A stretch of 64,000 nt of DNA from Meconema thalassinum (taxonomy: Eukaryota; Arthropoda; Insecta; Orthoptera; Tettigoniidae). The position numbers and the translations under genes are program-made. Positions 31,673 through 40,978 of the stretch are shown piece after piece (position 1 is the first letter of the stretch; every line of letters begins with the position of its first letter). Below the pieces are notes generated by a model that worked only from the letters and a program-made list of their open reading frames with translations, did not search any database and had not been told where the DNA came from. The DNA is taken from NCBI GenBank assembly GCA_946902985.2, contig OX336393.1, positions 51,953,265-52,017,264 on the forward strand, in the 5' to 3' direction.

Positions 31673-31724
31673 GGAATATGACCTCGTTGTTCCGCCCCTT
31701 GAAACAACAATAACTAACTCCCTC
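31673..31724 (+). repeat. tail-only insertion, type 2
   Basis: GGGGAATATGACCTCGTTGT, TCCGCCCCTTGAAACAACAA: GGGG..CCCC hairpin tail without a body, bounded by CTTCACCTCTA and CCTCACCTCTA. It parallels the type 1 tail-only insertion at 38,207. Confidence 0.65.
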
Positions 31725-31911
31725 ACCTCTAAATCAGAGAGGATGATCTGCCTTGGTCCTGGTCGAGGGCTGGATATGTAGGCTCCTGTGTCATGTGCCC
31801 TGGATGCAGTTCTGGTTTGTGGGCTGGGACGGGGTTCAGTTTGCTTGGTGAGATGGCACAAAATCTGTTCCTATTGGTATTCAAAGGGTTCTATGTCGAT
31901 TCTGTGACATA

Positions 31912-32432
31912 GCGGCTTCGGTGGCGTAGTCGTTAGCATGCTGAGCTTCTCTACCCAAGATAGCGGGTTCAAATCCGGCCGAAGCCGTCGGATTTTTTAA
32001 AGAGCGATAAAAATCCCTCAGTATGCCTTCCTTCGGAGGGGAAGTAAAGCCGGCGGTCCCATGTCATAGATTTATGGCATGTTAAAGAACCTTCCACTAA
32101 TTACACCTGTGTGAAGCTAAATTGGATAAGTTAAGAATGTAAACAACGCTCTTAGGTTTCTACGTTCGTTGCCAAGAGCCGACTGCGGTGACGTCTAGTA
32201 GCTAAGTTCTGAACTTGGCCTAGTAGTCGTTGACGGTGGCGCTTGGCGGCAAAAGTAGGAACTATTTGAAAAATTCTAAGTTGCAGTCTGTACATAAATT
32301 AAAAACAGATAACACACACTAATACAGTCATCACAATTAACACCGGTTATCAGACAGATTCTACACACACCCAAAGTACACGGGCTACATGACCGCGTTG
32401 TCGCAGCCCCTAAACTTAAGAACCAACCAACC
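31912..32432 (+). repeat. SINE A4, full length
   Basis: GCGGCTTCGGTGGCGTAGTC..GCGGGTTCAAATCCGGCC head, middle and tail X, ending GCAGCCCCTAAACTTAAG and (AACC)n. The head has CGGCTTCGG pairing with CCGAAGCCG. Confidence 0.93.
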
Positions 32433-32574
32433 ATTCTGTGACATCATTAATTTTATGTTCCACTTTTAGTTCTTGTTACTGTTTCTAGGCAACGATGAGA
32501 ACATAATCATATCCAATAACTTCCCTTATTGACAATTGAATCAAGTGAATACCAAATGGTGTGTATCGATTTAC

Positions 32575-32878
32575 TAGCGTCCCGGCTTCGCCCGGTATCT
32601 TAAACGGTTTCCCTAGCGTAAGCTTAAAGAGGCGCACGGACGGCTGGTTCCAGACACAATTCAGAAAAGCCGAGGTGAACAGCGAAACTCCAAACACATA
32701 TACTCTACTCTGTAGTGTTAACTCGACACGACTCGACAGTTTAATGCTGGCCGAAGCTGGGGTCATAGGCTTGCTCGCTAGCTCGTAAACTCGCTCCGAA
32801 GCCAATAATTTTAATTTCCACTGAATGGAGATTGTTGGGAGAAAAGTAAACATAAACACACCTATAGTGGGCGATGTA
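32575..32878 (+). repeat. repeat G, left part
   Basis: CTAGCGTCCCGGCTTCGCCC, GGTATCTTAAACGGTTTCCC: the 'cggcttcgcccgg' class of dispersed animal repeat. Its likely continuation lies on the other side of the mariner element, where AAACGGTTTACCCAGCGTAA recurs at about 33,811. Confidence 0.6.
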
Positions 32879-33707
32879 TAAGGTGCGTTCAAAAAGTAAC
32901 GAGCCGGAGGCTGTAATGCGCAAACCGGTGACATCGGCTAATCGTGGCGTGTGTAACGAGGTGTGGTTCCGACCAGAACGTGGAAGGTCACAGCCCGTTG
33001 CTAGAGGGCACGCGTGCACGTCACGTGACGATACAAAGCGAGCAGCAGCATGCATCAATCGTCCAACGCTGCCAGTCGCATTGCAAACAGTGACATGGAT
33101 GCGTCAAACGAAGAGCAAAGAGGTGTTGTTTCGTTTCTGACAGAGAAAGGTGTAGGGGGAACGGACATTCTTCGCCGAATATCACAAGTGTACGGCAAAC
33201 ACTGCATGTCCCTTGCAAGGGTCAAGGCGTGGCACAAGCGCTTCAGGGAATGACGGGTGTCGTTAGCCGATGATGCCCGGTCTGGGGCACCCCCCTGCAT
33301 TACCGATGACAACGTCCAGCTGGTTGATGCACTCATTACCCAGGACCGCCGAGTGACAGTGAACGCCATAGCCGCCGTGGTCGGATTGAGCGTCGGAAGT
33401 GTGCACACGATCATGAAGGAACGACTGCACTTGCGGAAAGTGTGTGCCCAATAGGTGACCCACAGTCTTCAACCACACCAGGAAGCATGTCGAATGGCCC
33501 ACTGTCTTGGTCTTGGCTGGACGATTGATGCATGCTGCTGCTCGCTTTGTGTCGTCACGTGACGTGCACGCGTGCCTTCCAGCGACGGGCTGTGACCTTC
33601 CACGCTCTGGTCGGAACCATACCTCATTACACACACCACGATTAGCCGATGTCGTCACTGGTTTGCACATTACAGCCTCCAGCTCGTTACTATTTGAACG
33701 CACCTTA
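32879..33707 (+). mobile_element. mariner element with ~190-bp inverted ends
   Basis: TAAGGTGCGTTCAAAAAGTA (32,879) and its complement (to 33,707), with TA on both sides. The arms continue inverted for about 190 bp (GTGGTTCCGACCAGAACGTG; CACGTCACGTGACGATACAA; GCAGCAGCATGCATCAATCG). The interior keeps only the N-terminal transposase region. Confidence 0.93.
33050..33513 (+). pseudogene. mariner transposase N-terminal fragment
   Basis: Reads EEQRGVVSFLTEKGVGGTDI, LRRISQVYGKHCMSLARVKA, WHKRFRE, stop TGA (33,254), RVSLADDARSGAPPCITDDN, VQLVDALITQDRRVTVNAIA, AVVGLSVGSVHTIMKERLHL, RKVCAQ, stop TAG (33,452), VTHSLQPHQEACRMAHC. This is the paired HTH region of SETMAR-like mariner transposases. Both stops lie where relatives have Gly and Trp, so each is a single base change. 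The DDE domain is absent. Confidence 0.88.
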
Positions 33708-33890
33708 TATTAAAGATAGAGATATACTGTCGTGGACTTTTTTGTAGAACTTTTCATGCTGAACAATTCATACACTCATAATATATAGGCCTACAGTAGA
33801 TATTTTAAACGGTTTACCCAGCGTAAGCTTAAAAGGTGCTCGGATGGCAGGTTTTTCTTAGACTCAATTCACTGAAATCGTTACTGCTCG
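33708..33890 (+). repeat. repeat G, right part
   Basis: AGATATACTGTCGTGGACTT, TTTTGTAGAACTTTTCATGC and a second AAACGGTTTACCCAGCGTAA: continuation of the repeat interrupted by mariner. Confidence 0.55.
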
Positions 33891-34520
33891 GCTTTCTTTG
33901 GCTGCCGTATACTCGCCAGCTGAATACTGTACAGGTGTATGGTTGAACAGCTTCCATTGCCAACTGGTTGATATTCAACTCCGCCAGACAATCCGGATTA
34001 TCTCTGGCACTCTCCATTGCACTCCCTCACAGTGGCTACATGCACTGTGTAATATTGTTCCTCCTCACATCAGGAGACAGCAAGCTATTTCCCGCCTGTG
34101 GCACAGAATTATGGATAGTCAAGTTCTCCCAATCCACCAAGACGTCAATCAACCTTCTACATCCAGGTTGAAATCACGGAAACCAGCCTATAAGACGGCT
34201 ATGGAACTTACTTCAGCTCCGTTCGACCCCCGAAATACATGGAAAGTTGAATGGCCTCCCTCTCCAACTCGTGGCCTAATTGAAGTAGGCCTCCTTGATC
34301 CTACCATCAAACTACCCGGATTCCATCTCCCTCGAGCTGCCTGGTCCCGTCTGAACAGAATTCGATGTGGCACTGTTCGAACTGGGGTTGGATGGACTCG
34401 CCTCGTTGTGAATGTGGATATGAAGTGCAAACCATCAAACACATCGTGCAGGAATGCCACCTATATATGTATTTTGGGACCTTAGTAGAGCTCCATGCAG
34501 CCCATATATGGAGGGTCCTA
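33891..34520 (+). pseudogene. jockey-like LINE ORF2 C-terminal end, frameshifted
   Basis: Frame 1 reads VYSPAEYCTGVWLNSFHCQL, VDIQLRQTIRIISGTLHCTP, SQWLHALCNIVPPHIRRQQA, then FHLPRAAWSRLNRIRCGTVR. The frame then shifts to SPRCECGYEVQTIKHIVQEC. Features match jockey-like ORF2: 'Y.AEY...VW..S.H...D..LN..MRII.G...PTP..WLP.L..I.PP..RR' and the C-terminal C-x-C-G..H..C zinc motif. RT catalytic residues lie upstream and are missing. Confidence 0.85.
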
Positions 34521-34549
34521 ATGCTGAAAATTGTCTATTTTATAAACAA

Positions 34550-34904
34550 AAGTTTGGTGCTTTTCAGTCGGTCAACACGAATGTACCCAAAAGAGCTGTC
34601 ATCATACTACAACTAACATACACTGACAAGTTGCATTACTGAAACTAAATAATTGTACATATTGTAAATATTTTCACCTGTATTTTCAAACATAGATTTT
34701 ACAGCCTAAGTGTAATGGATCTGATGATGATCGCTTGGAGATCGAGACTGGTCATCCTAGTGTATTTATTAATCTCATGGTTTTTTTTTTCAGGATTAGG
34801 GCATAACCCAGCTCTTTTGGGTACATTCGTGTTGATCGACTGAAAAGCACCAACCTTATGTTTACTAAGGCAACACTGAAAAAATGGCTTCAAACCTCAC
34901 AACT
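34550..34904. mobile_element. foldback element S2, left arm shortened
   Basis: Left GGTGCTTTTCAGTCGGTCAA..CACGAATGTACCCAAAAGAG is the inverse complement of right CTCTTTTGGGTACATTCGTG..TTGATCGACTGAAAAGCACC. The right arm continues inward (AATGGATCTGATGATGATCG), as in S1. Confidence 0.85.
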
Positions 34905-35106
34905 CATCATCATCATCCTCTTCGGCGTATCCCAATTCATAGGGGTCACCGGAGCCAACCAGGCACATTTTTGGTTTTGGCCGGATGCCCTTCCTGACGC
35001 CCCGTGATTTTTCAGGTGAAAATTTCGCCCAGCTGTCACCGGGATTCGATCCCCGGCCGTCCGGGTGAGAGACGAGCAGCTAAGCCACTACGCCATCACG
35101 CTCCCC
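34905..35106 (-). repeat. SINE I, perfect 19-bp TSD
   Basis: Reverse orientation: head GGGGAGCGTGATGGCGTAGT..GGATCGAATCCCGGTGACAG (A box, B box), tail Z (GGCGTCAGGAAGGGCATCC type), ending (ATG)n. Flanks GGCTTCAAACCTCACAACT at 34,886-34,904 and 35,107-35,125 are identical. Confidence 0.95.
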
Positions 35107-35140
35107 GGCTTCAAACCTCACAACTATTTTATAAATTTAT

Positions 35141-35549
35141 TTATGTTCGACCCTGACTACTTATGTCAGAAAACTGTACTATAATGAGGTTTATTATAAC
35201 ACTCTTTTTTCATTATGAAACAGTTTCTCCCACCAATCAGAGCTCAAGAAACAGTTGTTTGACCAATTAGATAATTAGATGCGCTGAGTTCCACGGCCTT
35301 CTAATTTAAATTTCACTGCCTGGCCTAGTGTCATAGTAGGGTAATCGAGGAAGCTATGGCCAAATACAAGGCATTCTCACCGTCTCGTGCGCTCTGTTCA
35401 GTACATAAAACTGGCAAAATCTCGACAGCTATTTATGATTAATTATGTTCGAACATAAAATAGTTATAATAATTATCGTCGAACATAAACAGCCGTATGC
35501 AACTCGTGTCTTAATTATTGCCATTATAGGCTCGTTGCATAATGTACTA
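35141..35549 (+). repeat. foldback repeat Q2, palindrome half-deleted
   Basis: TTATGTTCGACCCTGACTAC, hairpin CAGAAAACTGTACTATAATG, CACCAATCAGAGCTC, ATCGTCGAACATAA, then only one arm of the terminal palindrome (CTCGTGTCTTAATTATTGCC) and GCATAATGTACTA. Confidence 0.88.
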
Positions 35550-35630
35550 TTACTTAATAACTGTCTTGTATGCATCATACGCTAAGTAAATAAGCAAATA
35601 AATAAATAAATAAATTATTAAATTAATTAA

Positions 35631-35960
35631 GCCTCTGTGGCTTAGGCGGCAGCATGCCGGCCTCTCACCGCTGGGTCCGTGGTTCAAATCCCGGTCACTC
35701 CATGTGAGATCTGTGCTGGACAAAACGGAGGCAGACATGTTTTTCTCCGGGTACTCCGGTTTTCCCTGTCAAAATTTCATTCCAGCAACACTCTCCACTA
35801 TCATTTCATTTCATCTGTCATTCATTTAATCATTGCCCCAGAGGAGTGCGTCAGGCCTCGGCAGCCGGCACAGTCCATAACCTCGCCGCTAGATGGGGGC
35901 TTCATTCATTCCATTCCTGACTCGGTCGGAGACTGGAAGCAGGCTGTGGATTTTCATTCA
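35631..35960 (+). repeat. SINE B3, full length, 13-bp TSD
   Basis: Head GCCTCTGTGGCTTAGGCGGC..GTGGTTCAAATCCCGGTCAC, the uninterrupted body, and the end GAAGCAGGCTGTGGATTTTC. TSD TTAAATTAATTAA at 35,618-35,630 and 35,961-35,973. Confidence 0.95.
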
Positions 35961-36135
35961 TTAAATTAATTAATTAATTAATTAATTTTCACCCAGTTTA
36001 GGGTGGTCCAAGTGATTTTGGGGTTGAAATGCAATAAGGAATACTTTGTTTGTGGTGTGTGCTGCATATTCACGTTCCTGTGTGAGTGGTTTTGGAGAGA
36101 CAGAATAAGTTTTGGTTATTTCTGGAGGTGTTAAG

Positions 36136-36438
36136 ATGGACTCCGTAGCAGTGCGAGTGATTTACCGCGAGCAAGGCGAACGGGCTGCACATTATTGTGC
36201 CGGTCAGGTAACCAGCAGCAAGGTGAGGCGGCATCGTCTGATCAGAGCTCTTCATGGCCCTGAGTTTTCTAGTGTTGTATCCCATGGCCATATCAGACCT
36301 AAATATTGGAGGCGGCAATCCTTTTGTCAGAATAGGCAGCACCTTGAGCCCCGCGCACATTTGGTCAGTGTTAGCAACTTTGGCCACAAGTCACTAGAGC
36401 AAACAACTATTACGCCTTTATCTTCTTTAATGACGTAA
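36136..36438 (+). CDS. weak candidate ORF or exon, unknown protein
   Basis: ATG in a fair context (GTTAAGATGG) opens MDSVAVRVIYREQGERAAHY, CAGQVTSSKVRRHRLIRALH, ending LEQTTITPLSSLMT at TAA 36,436-36,438. GTAAGT at 36,435-36,440, overlapping the stop, could be a splice donor (GAC|GTAAGT); AAGGTGAGG inside is another. No domain recognised. The region has no repeat partner in this window, which is why it is listed. Chance ORF is quite possible. Confidence 0.2.
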   Translation: MDSVAVRVIYREQGERAAHYCAGQVTSSKVRRHRLIRALHGPEFSSVVSHGHIRPKYWRRQSFCQNRQHLEPRAHLVSVSNFGHKSLEQTTITPLSSLMT

Positions 36439-36499
36439 GTTTTTGATGTGTAACATCTTTCCGCTCGGTTGGTGGATAGATTTGTGGGAGTGATTTTGA

Positions 36500-36650
36500 A
36501 AATTGAGGACGGAGGTGAATCGGGCGGAAGTGGATCGAACGGAAGTGGATCGAACGGAAGTGAAGACGCACTGCCAGAAAAATGGGACGGAAGTGTATCT
36601 AACGGAAGTGGATCGGACGGAAGTGAAGACGCACTGCCAGCTGGATGTAC
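36500..36650 (+). repeat. 15-bp GGAAGTGGATCGAAC minisatellite with a higher-order duplication
   Basis: Units GGAAGTGGATCGAAC/GGAAGTGTATCTAAC repeat, and the compound block GGAAGTGAAGACGCACTGCC occurs twice (about 36,559 and 36,620). The plus frame 36,469-36,687 translates to a Gly/Ser/Asn repeat (GGSGSNGSGSNGSEDALP) that stays open. Confidence 0.85.
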
Positions 36651-36689
36651 AATTGAAAATGTGTGTATTGGAAACAAGGCAGAGTGAGC

Positions 36690-37158
36690 TCTGTAGCGCG
36701 AGAATGTTATGGCAATACAGTAGGCAGTGCATTTAGCAGGCACTGGTTTGACGAGCACATTGGCAAATGTTTCACCGACTTTCATTTGTCATTGAGCAGC
36801 TTCACGTTCAAGGTTGAATATCACATGGGGTAGGACAAAGACGACAAATGACATTTAAGTAAGCGGCATTATTGTCAAGCTGTGGGTGAGTAGTCAAATA
36901 TTAAATGCATAACAGAATGTTGTTATATGAGTGGAATAAAAGCTGTATTTTCATCGTATGTGAGACCAGGTCATTTCATGATTGTAGGAAGCCATGTTTT
37001 GATTGTTTACGATGAACTGTATGAGAGCCTTGAGAATAATGAATGTTATAGTTACTGAGGAATGTGCTCACAGTATTTGAGAGTACTGTCGACGTTGTGT
37101 GCCACTTTGTTATTATGAATTATTAATGTAAAAGGAAGGAAGGAAGCTTGTAGTTTTG
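36690..37158. other. no recognised gene
   Basis: Single-copy AT-rich sequence. Confidence 0.45.
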
Positions 37159-37323
37159 CGTGTCGGTTAATCTCACGATCATGATCCACGGTACCTCCCT
37201 TTTACGTGGAATGCGAACCACAGGACATGGCATTTCAATTCGAAAATCTCACATGTATTGACCGGGAATCAAACCCGGTCTACCTTGGTGAGAGACTTAA
37301 CAGCTTGACCGCTGCGCCACAAA
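37159..37323 (-). repeat. SINE H2
   Basis: Complement carries GTTTGATTCCCGGTCAATAC (B box) and CACCAAGGTAGACC, then ATGCCATGTCCTGTGGTTCG and ACGTAAAAGGGAGG. Aligned with H3 at 51,005. Confidence 0.82.
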
Positions 37324-37761
37324 TGTGACAGTAGCATATCTTCAATTCAATCTATAGATTCATCATAGTGCCAGTATGAAAATGGAGTGTAAATTATCAT
37401 TTTAAGAATGTCCAAGCTGTGTAGTATACGAGTAGGATAACATGTCAGATGTTACACATCATATGCGACTGCTGTAAGGCTCGTATTTTTTTTCTCCTGC
37501 GATAAACCCAGTGATTATTTAACACTTCTTAGCACATTTGAGTAAATAGAAGTTGCAGCAATTCTTCTGGTTAAATCTTAACAAATGTAGGCTATACAGT
37601 ACATAACTATTATGAAACGTTTTCAATATGGAATCAGTTTGCGTGTATCGCATATCGTACGCTTGAATATGGAAGCTAATAATTATCATACACTTGTATC
37701 GCATATCGCACTCATGAAGATAATTGTATCGATAATAGTACGCAGGAATAGAAATCAGTGA
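37324..37761. other. no recognised gene
   Basis: Repeated TCGCATATCG(C/T)AC and (G)TATCGATAATAGTACG motifs at 37,640-37,745, otherwise unclassified. Confidence 0.45.
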
Positions 37762-37996
37762 GTTATCATTAGGGCTCGGATTTTTAGGTGCTAAAATCGG
37801 GGAAATATTTTTTTTTTATGTATTAAAAATACCTGAAATATATGACAGAAAAGTAAAAGTATTTAATTATAATTTAGTTTATTAATGTGAATATAAACAA
37901 TATGCAGTGCTCACGAATGCAATTTATTCTATGTCTCACTGACTGCTGAAGCTTTACAATACACAAGGAGATACATCTTCAGGTTGTATATTATAA

Positions 37997-38271
37997 ATGT
38001 CCGACGATTATTTCGAAACACTTCTTCTGAAGGCTCGAAACTGCGGCAATATGTTTCTTGCCCTTGAGGTGTGGTGTAACTTGAGATCGCTGTTCAGCTT
38101 TGATTGCTTTCCCACATGGTTGACAGAACAGAACGCCCCCATCAGAAGTAAAATTATCTTTAAATTCTGCAACAGACGATAACTTGTAGTTGTTTTTACT
38201 TTAGGCGGGCCGATAACCTCGATGTTAGGCCCCTTAAAACAACAATTATCATCATCATTTACTTTAGGCAT
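37997..38271 (-). pseudogene. hAT transposase N-terminus with BED zinc finger (CGGBP1-like)
   Basis: Minus strand from ATG 38,269-38,271: MPKVKTTTSYRL after removing a 51-bp insertion, then a one-base frame change, then EFKDNFTSDGGVLFCQPCGK, AIKAEQRSQVTPHLKGKKHI and AAVSSLQKKCFEI. C-x2-C..H-x5-H is a BED finger, and the whole resembles CGGBP1-type hAT proteins (MPK....S...F......F..DG..LFC..C.K.....+..QV.QH....KH). The best frame has no ATG of its own, so it is easy to miss. Confidence 0.8.
38207..38257 (+). repeat. tail-only insertion of repeat E, perfect 12-bp TSD
   Basis: GGGCCGATAACCTCGATGTT, AGGCCCCTTAAAACAACAAT, (ATC)n: just the E hairpin tail, 51 bp, inserted in the hAT transposase start. 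TTTACTTTAGGC flanks both sides (38,195-38,206; 38,258-38,269). Confidence 0.93.
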
Positions 38272-38678
38272 CGTAGAACTGCCTTACACTTCACAGTGCC
38301 AAAAATGAACTCCATGTGAGTGACACTGGTTCCAGGTAGCTGGGGGAGAGGAAGGTCTAGCACGTGGTGCAATATGGCTATGGACAAGGAAATCCCCGGC
38401 TTCCACAGTGAGTGGCACGGGGCAACAAGTTAAGAATAACACAGTTGCAAGCTGACATACGCTCTGCATGAAGATTAGATAGCGCTCAGGTTCTTCCCCG
38501 TTAAAGTAACACAGGACAAAAATACAATAAACTGAAAGATCTTGTAGCATACTGATTTTTTTAAATGTAAATATTATGGCGTTTTATATGCTGATAAGTG
38601 AAAAGCAGGAATTTATGTACTTATAGAAAAAAAGCTTAAAATATGTATTTACATAAAAATCCGAGCCCTAGTTATCAT

Positions 38679-39224
38679 ACTCTCGTATCGCGTAACGTAC
38701 GCGCGAGTATGTAAGAAGCCTAGCAGTGCTCTGTGCATAAGGTGGTTCTTTGCACAGCTGGTGCACTCATAGCAGCCTTGACTCCCAATTGGCGAATCAA
38801 GATGTGATGCGCGATAACTTTAGTTGTGTTGTGTTGCGGCAAGGTCGCAGGGTCGAGTCTCGCCTGCTCTACTGCTCAGGGCCAAGGCCCGGCCAGGGAT
38901 GTCCAATTGTCATTCAGGAACAATCATCACTTTCTCTTTCTGCCAGTTATCCAGGAGTGTATTTGTCTAAGTCTCATCAAAGAATTACAGAGCATTATTC
39001 CCATAGCGACCAACCCCCGACTAACCTATTAACTTGACTTTGTATTTCATTGTTGGCCACGAGCGCTTCCTTCCATCTCGTTGCCCAATTGCATTAATCC
39101 CGATGAACTTGGAAACAGGAAGGGCATCCAACTGTAAAAGGCACTCATTTCCAACTGGAAACAGGAGGTGCACGTCTGTCGCTGTGTAGTGGTGTTAACA
39201 GCAATCATCAGCAATAAACCTTCG
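38679..39224 (+). other. mostly unclassified; SINE J-like middle/tail at 39,050-39,175
   Basis: GGCCACGAGCGCTTCCTTCC, GCCCAATTGCATTAATCCC and AACAGGAAGGGCATCCAACT resemble middle Y and tail Z. The rest has no motif. Confidence 0.5.
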
Positions 39225-39705
39225 CCGACCTAGGTCGCGGTTCAAACACGGTCAAAGTGGTCGGAATTTCTATGAGCGTTAAAAATCCCTCAGTATGCCT
39301 TCCTTCGGAGGGGAAGTAAAGCCGGCGGGCCCATGTCATAGATATATGGCATGTAAAAGAACCTTCCACTAACTAAACGTGTGTGAAACAAACTTTGTAG
39401 GTTAGGTTCGATTAATGCTCTTAAGTTCCAACGTTCGTCATCGGGCGCTGGTTGCGATGACATCTAGTAGTATGCAAGTTCAGAGCTAGGTGTCGTGGAC
39501 TGTAAAATTTGGTAGTGAAAGTAGGAACTCCTTGAAATTATCGACTGCAGTCCTTACTTGAATTAAAAACAGATAACACACACGAATACCGTCATCACAA
39601 TTAACACCGGTTATCAGACAGATTCTACACACACCCAAAGTACACGGGGCTACATTACCGCGTTGCCGCAGCCCCAGAACTGAGGAACCAACCAACCAAC
39701 TGTTC
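39225..39705 (+). repeat. SINE A5
   Basis: B box GCGGTTCAAACACGG, GAGCGTTAAAAATCCCTCAG, CGGAGGGGAAGTAAAGCC, and tail X ending (AACC)n. Confidence 0.92.
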
Positions 39706-39844
39706 CTCGAGAAACAGTCCTGTGATGGATACATTCCTTCCCATGCCATCTGAACGACAGAAATCTTGCCATGGAGACGGTGATAATTGCGGTGTACTAA
39801 CATATAACTTACACAGTAGAAGAGGAAACAGGTAAACAAAAAGA

Positions 39845-40700
39845 ATGTTGTTGTTTGAGTCTTCAGTCTTTCGACTGGTTTGATGCAGCTGTCCATGCTT
39901 CCCTCTCCTGGACTAATCGTTTCATCTCTACATAGCTACCACACCCAACACAATAAGTTTAACTTATTCTAACCTTGTTCTAAGCTTAGGTAGGGTTTTC
40001 TTAGATAGTTTTGATTTTTCTTTACAGTGAGAGTTAGTCACCTTTTTTGGTGCATTCTGGATGTGTCAGCAGGATGTAAAGTCCTAATACTTTGTGAGAC
40101 ATGACCACAGATCACTTAGATTTGGTTTGGTTGACCCTTCATGTGGTTTACCCTACAGTTCATATCCTTAACCTTTCCATCCGTAACTAACTTTGCTATT
40201 CCTGGGTGTCCTACCAACCTATCTCTTCTCTTCATTAGCAGTCACCAGAAACCTCCCTTCTCACCCACTCGTCTTAATACCACTTCATTTGTAACCCTTA
40301 TGATCATTCTCCTGTAACACCACATTTCAAATGCTTCAATAATTCTCCTCTTTTCTGCTGCACCAACAGTCCAAGTTTTACTTTCATAGAGCGCTACGCT
40401 CCAGACAAAGGCTTTAAAAAATGACTTCGTAATACCTAAATATATATTAGATGGCAACAGATTTCTTGGCTGTAGAAATGCTTTCCTTGCCTGTGCTAAC
40501 CTACTTTTATATCCCCTTTGCTTCGTTTATCACTGGTTATTTTGCTTTCTTAGCAAGAAACCTCCTACTTCCTTTAGCTTTTCGTATGCCAATTCGACGT
40601 CCCTGGAGGTTTCTGATTTTTTTCGGCTGTATTCCAATGTTTGTGTTTCACATTTATTAATTTTCATCATGAATTCTTTCCTCAAGACTGAATCCAAAGG
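39845..40700 (-). pseudogene. LINE 3' end: ORF2 C-terminal part plus 3' UTR
   Basis: Minus frames: EFMMKINKCETQTLEYSRKK (near 40,670), YEKLKEVGGF, and a second frame LGITKSFFKAFVWSVALYES, KTWTVGAAEKRRIIEAFEMW, CYRRMIIRVTNEVVLRRVGE. Same family as 18,050-18,536. 39,845-39,945 (GTCTTTCGACTGGTTTGATG, CAGCTGTCCATGCTTCCC) matches a LINE 3' UTR common in arthropods. Frames are broken; inactive. Confidence 0.82.
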
Positions 40701-40978
40701 AATAAGGGATAATAAATGACTGGGGAAAGAAATACCTTCAACCGTCGAAGAATGAAAACTGAGGGACTTGGAATAAAGTAGAGCCATGCTTGGCAGATAG
40801 GAGAGGAAAAGAGGGGAGATTCCGCCCAAACATTACTGAAAAGAAAAAGAGGAAGGAATGGATCGAACTCAGGAATCCCTAAGGTTGGCTAACTCCTCAG
40901 CCATGAGCGCTGTGATGCTGCAAATACCCTGCCTCATGTATTGCCTTTCATAGTTAGTCACCTCAAAAAGTGCTTTCC

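Larger units (their letters stand above)
37770..38670 (-). mobile_element. hAT element, 8-bp TSD, internally deleted
   Basis: TAGGGCTCGGATTTTTA (left) and its complement (right end 38,670), flanked by perfect GTTATCAT at 37,762-37,769 and 38,671-38,678. 8-bp TSD and TAGGG ends define hAT. The minus strand carries the start of the transposase; the catalytic part is deleted. Confidence 0.93.
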
